14,603 bases of DNA, taken from JBKJUK01 sp046590705 (GTDB taxonomy: Bacteria; Acidobacteriota; Thermoanaerobaculia; Gp7-AA8). How positions within the stretch are numbered: position 1 is the first letter of the stretch; every line of letters begins with the position of its first letter. The notes below the pieces were generated by a model, which did no database searches, was not told where the DNA came from, and worked only from the letters and a program-made list of their open reading frames with translations. The DNA lies in NCBI GenBank assembly GCA_046590705.1, contig JBKJUK010000132.1:1-14603 (forward strand). Direction: 5' to 3'. The position numbers and the translations under genes are program-made. Shown piece after piece: positions 14,193-14,603 of the stretch.

Positions 14193-14387
14193 ATGGCCAA
14201 GATGTGTGAAGTCTGCGGTAAAAAGCCGGTATTCGGCAACCGCATCAGTCATGCTCACAACGTGAGCAGCCGTCGTTGGATGCCGAATCTGCAGCGCGTA
14301 CGCGTGATGATCGGCAATGCAGTTCGCCGCATGAATGTCTGCACCCGCTGCATCCGCTCCGGAAGCATTCAGAAAGCCTCTCGCTAG
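14193..14387 (+). CDS. rpmB: 50S ribosomal protein L28, zinc-binding form
   Basis: Large-subunit ribosomal protein. The 64 residues begin MAKMCEVCGKKPVFGNRISH and continue with the family block AHNVSSRRWMPNLQRVRV. Two CxxC pairs (Cys5/Cys8 and Cys50/Cys53) mark the C+ type of L28, which binds zinc. The ATG at 14193 has GGAGG eight bases upstream; the open frame from 14178 would start before the ribosome site and adds residues foreign to L28. It is the only supported plus-strand gene in the window and stands alone, divergent from pilM, with its own promoter and a possible terminator downstream. Confidence 0.97.
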   Translation: MAKMCEVCGKKPVFGNRISHAHNVSSRRWMPNLQRVRVMIGNAVRRMNVCTRCIRSGSIQKASR

Positions 14388-14500
14388 CAGCGCCGGCCGT
14401 GCACCGGCCGCGACGCTTGCTCCTCCCCCGACAAATTCGCTCCACCTCCATGGCGTGGCCTCTCGTGACGACATCGGTCGGCGACTGCTGTTGCTTCGCT

Positions 14501-14531
14501 GTTCGAGAGCGTGCTCGAACGTTGTTTTGTG
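14501..14531 (+). terminator. Possible rpmB terminator
   Basis: GTTCGAG and CTCGAAC form a perfect 7-bp stem around a six-base loop (14501-14520), followed by GTTGTTTTGTG, an interrupted T-run. It lies about 115 bases past the rpmB stop. A GC-rich hairpin closer to rpmB (about 14387-14410) has no T-run. The interrupted U-tract makes this a modest call. Confidence 0.4.
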
Positions 14532-14569
14532 GCGGGCGAGGCTCTGGCCTTGAGCTGACGATGTCGCGC

Positions 14570-14589
14570 CACAGGCAGGATTGCCTGTG
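14570..14589. repeat. Perfect palindrome, REP-like
   Basis: CACAGGCA and TGCCTGTG form a perfect 8-bp inverted repeat with loop GGAT, followed at once by a further CCACAG. No gene follows within the window and there is no T-run. Its form resembles the dispersed CACAGGC/GCCTGTG palindromes I associate with intergenic regions of Acidobacteriota and related genomes; only one copy is visible here, so repeat status is inferred. Confidence 0.5.
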
Positions 14590-14603
14590 CTCCACAGGTC
14601 TCG

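Noticed and set aside
14387..14410. GC-rich hairpin immediately after rpmB as terminator
   Set aside because: The stem is imperfect and followed by GACGCTTGCTCC with no T-run; the later hairpin at 14501 is the better candidate.

Overview
The window is GC-rich bacterial chromosome, almost entirely coding on the minus strand, with one plus-strand ribosomal protein gene (rpmB) near the right end. No database could be searched. The gene content suggests an Acidobacteriota-like Gram-negative: a pilMNOPQ operon followed by large Ig/TIG-domain lipoproteins, a TPR protein and a roadblock/LC7 protein beside accBC, and frequent GTG/TTG starts. That placement is inference, and no rRNA or other strict phylogenetic marker is present. 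I see no tRNA, rRNA, insertion sequence, CRISPR array or phage gene.

Right part (13877 down to 5440, minus strand): a type IV pilus unit, pilM-pilN-pilO-pilP-pilQ. It continues into a small lipoprotein gene and then a multi-domain lipoprotein gene (Big_1-like Ig, TIG/IPT repeats, two choice-of-anchor-D/HYDIN-like domains). The large gene is split by an apparent one-base frameshift near 6894-6911. The unit ends at a strong intrinsic terminator (5384-5417). PilM is the cytoplasmic actin-like ring protein, PilN and PilO the inner-membrane alignment proteins, PilP the periplasmic connector and PilQ the outer-membrane secretin. The two lipoproteins downstream may be pilus- or surface-associated.

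Left part (5341 down to 1, minus strand): a second tightly packed unit. A TPR protein with a long acidic linker overlaps a roadblock/LC7 protein. Then come accB and accC (biotin carboxyl carrier and biotin carboxylase of acetyl-CoA carboxylase), thiE (thiamine phosphate synthase), aroK (shikimate kinase) and a metallophosphoesterase cut off by the window edge. Most junctions are stop/start overlaps or gaps of a few bases. The exception is the accB-accC gap (about 210 bases), which holds a large imperfect inverted repeat.

Right edge: pilM and rpmB are divergent, separated by 315 bases holding one promoter-like site for each. Downstream of rpmB lie a possible terminator and a perfect 8-bp palindrome that looks like a dispersed repeat element. 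Nothing here is a clearly unprecedented system. The best leads are the pilQ-linked lipoprotein pair with its frameshift, the accB-accC inverted repeat and the TPR-LC7 pair.
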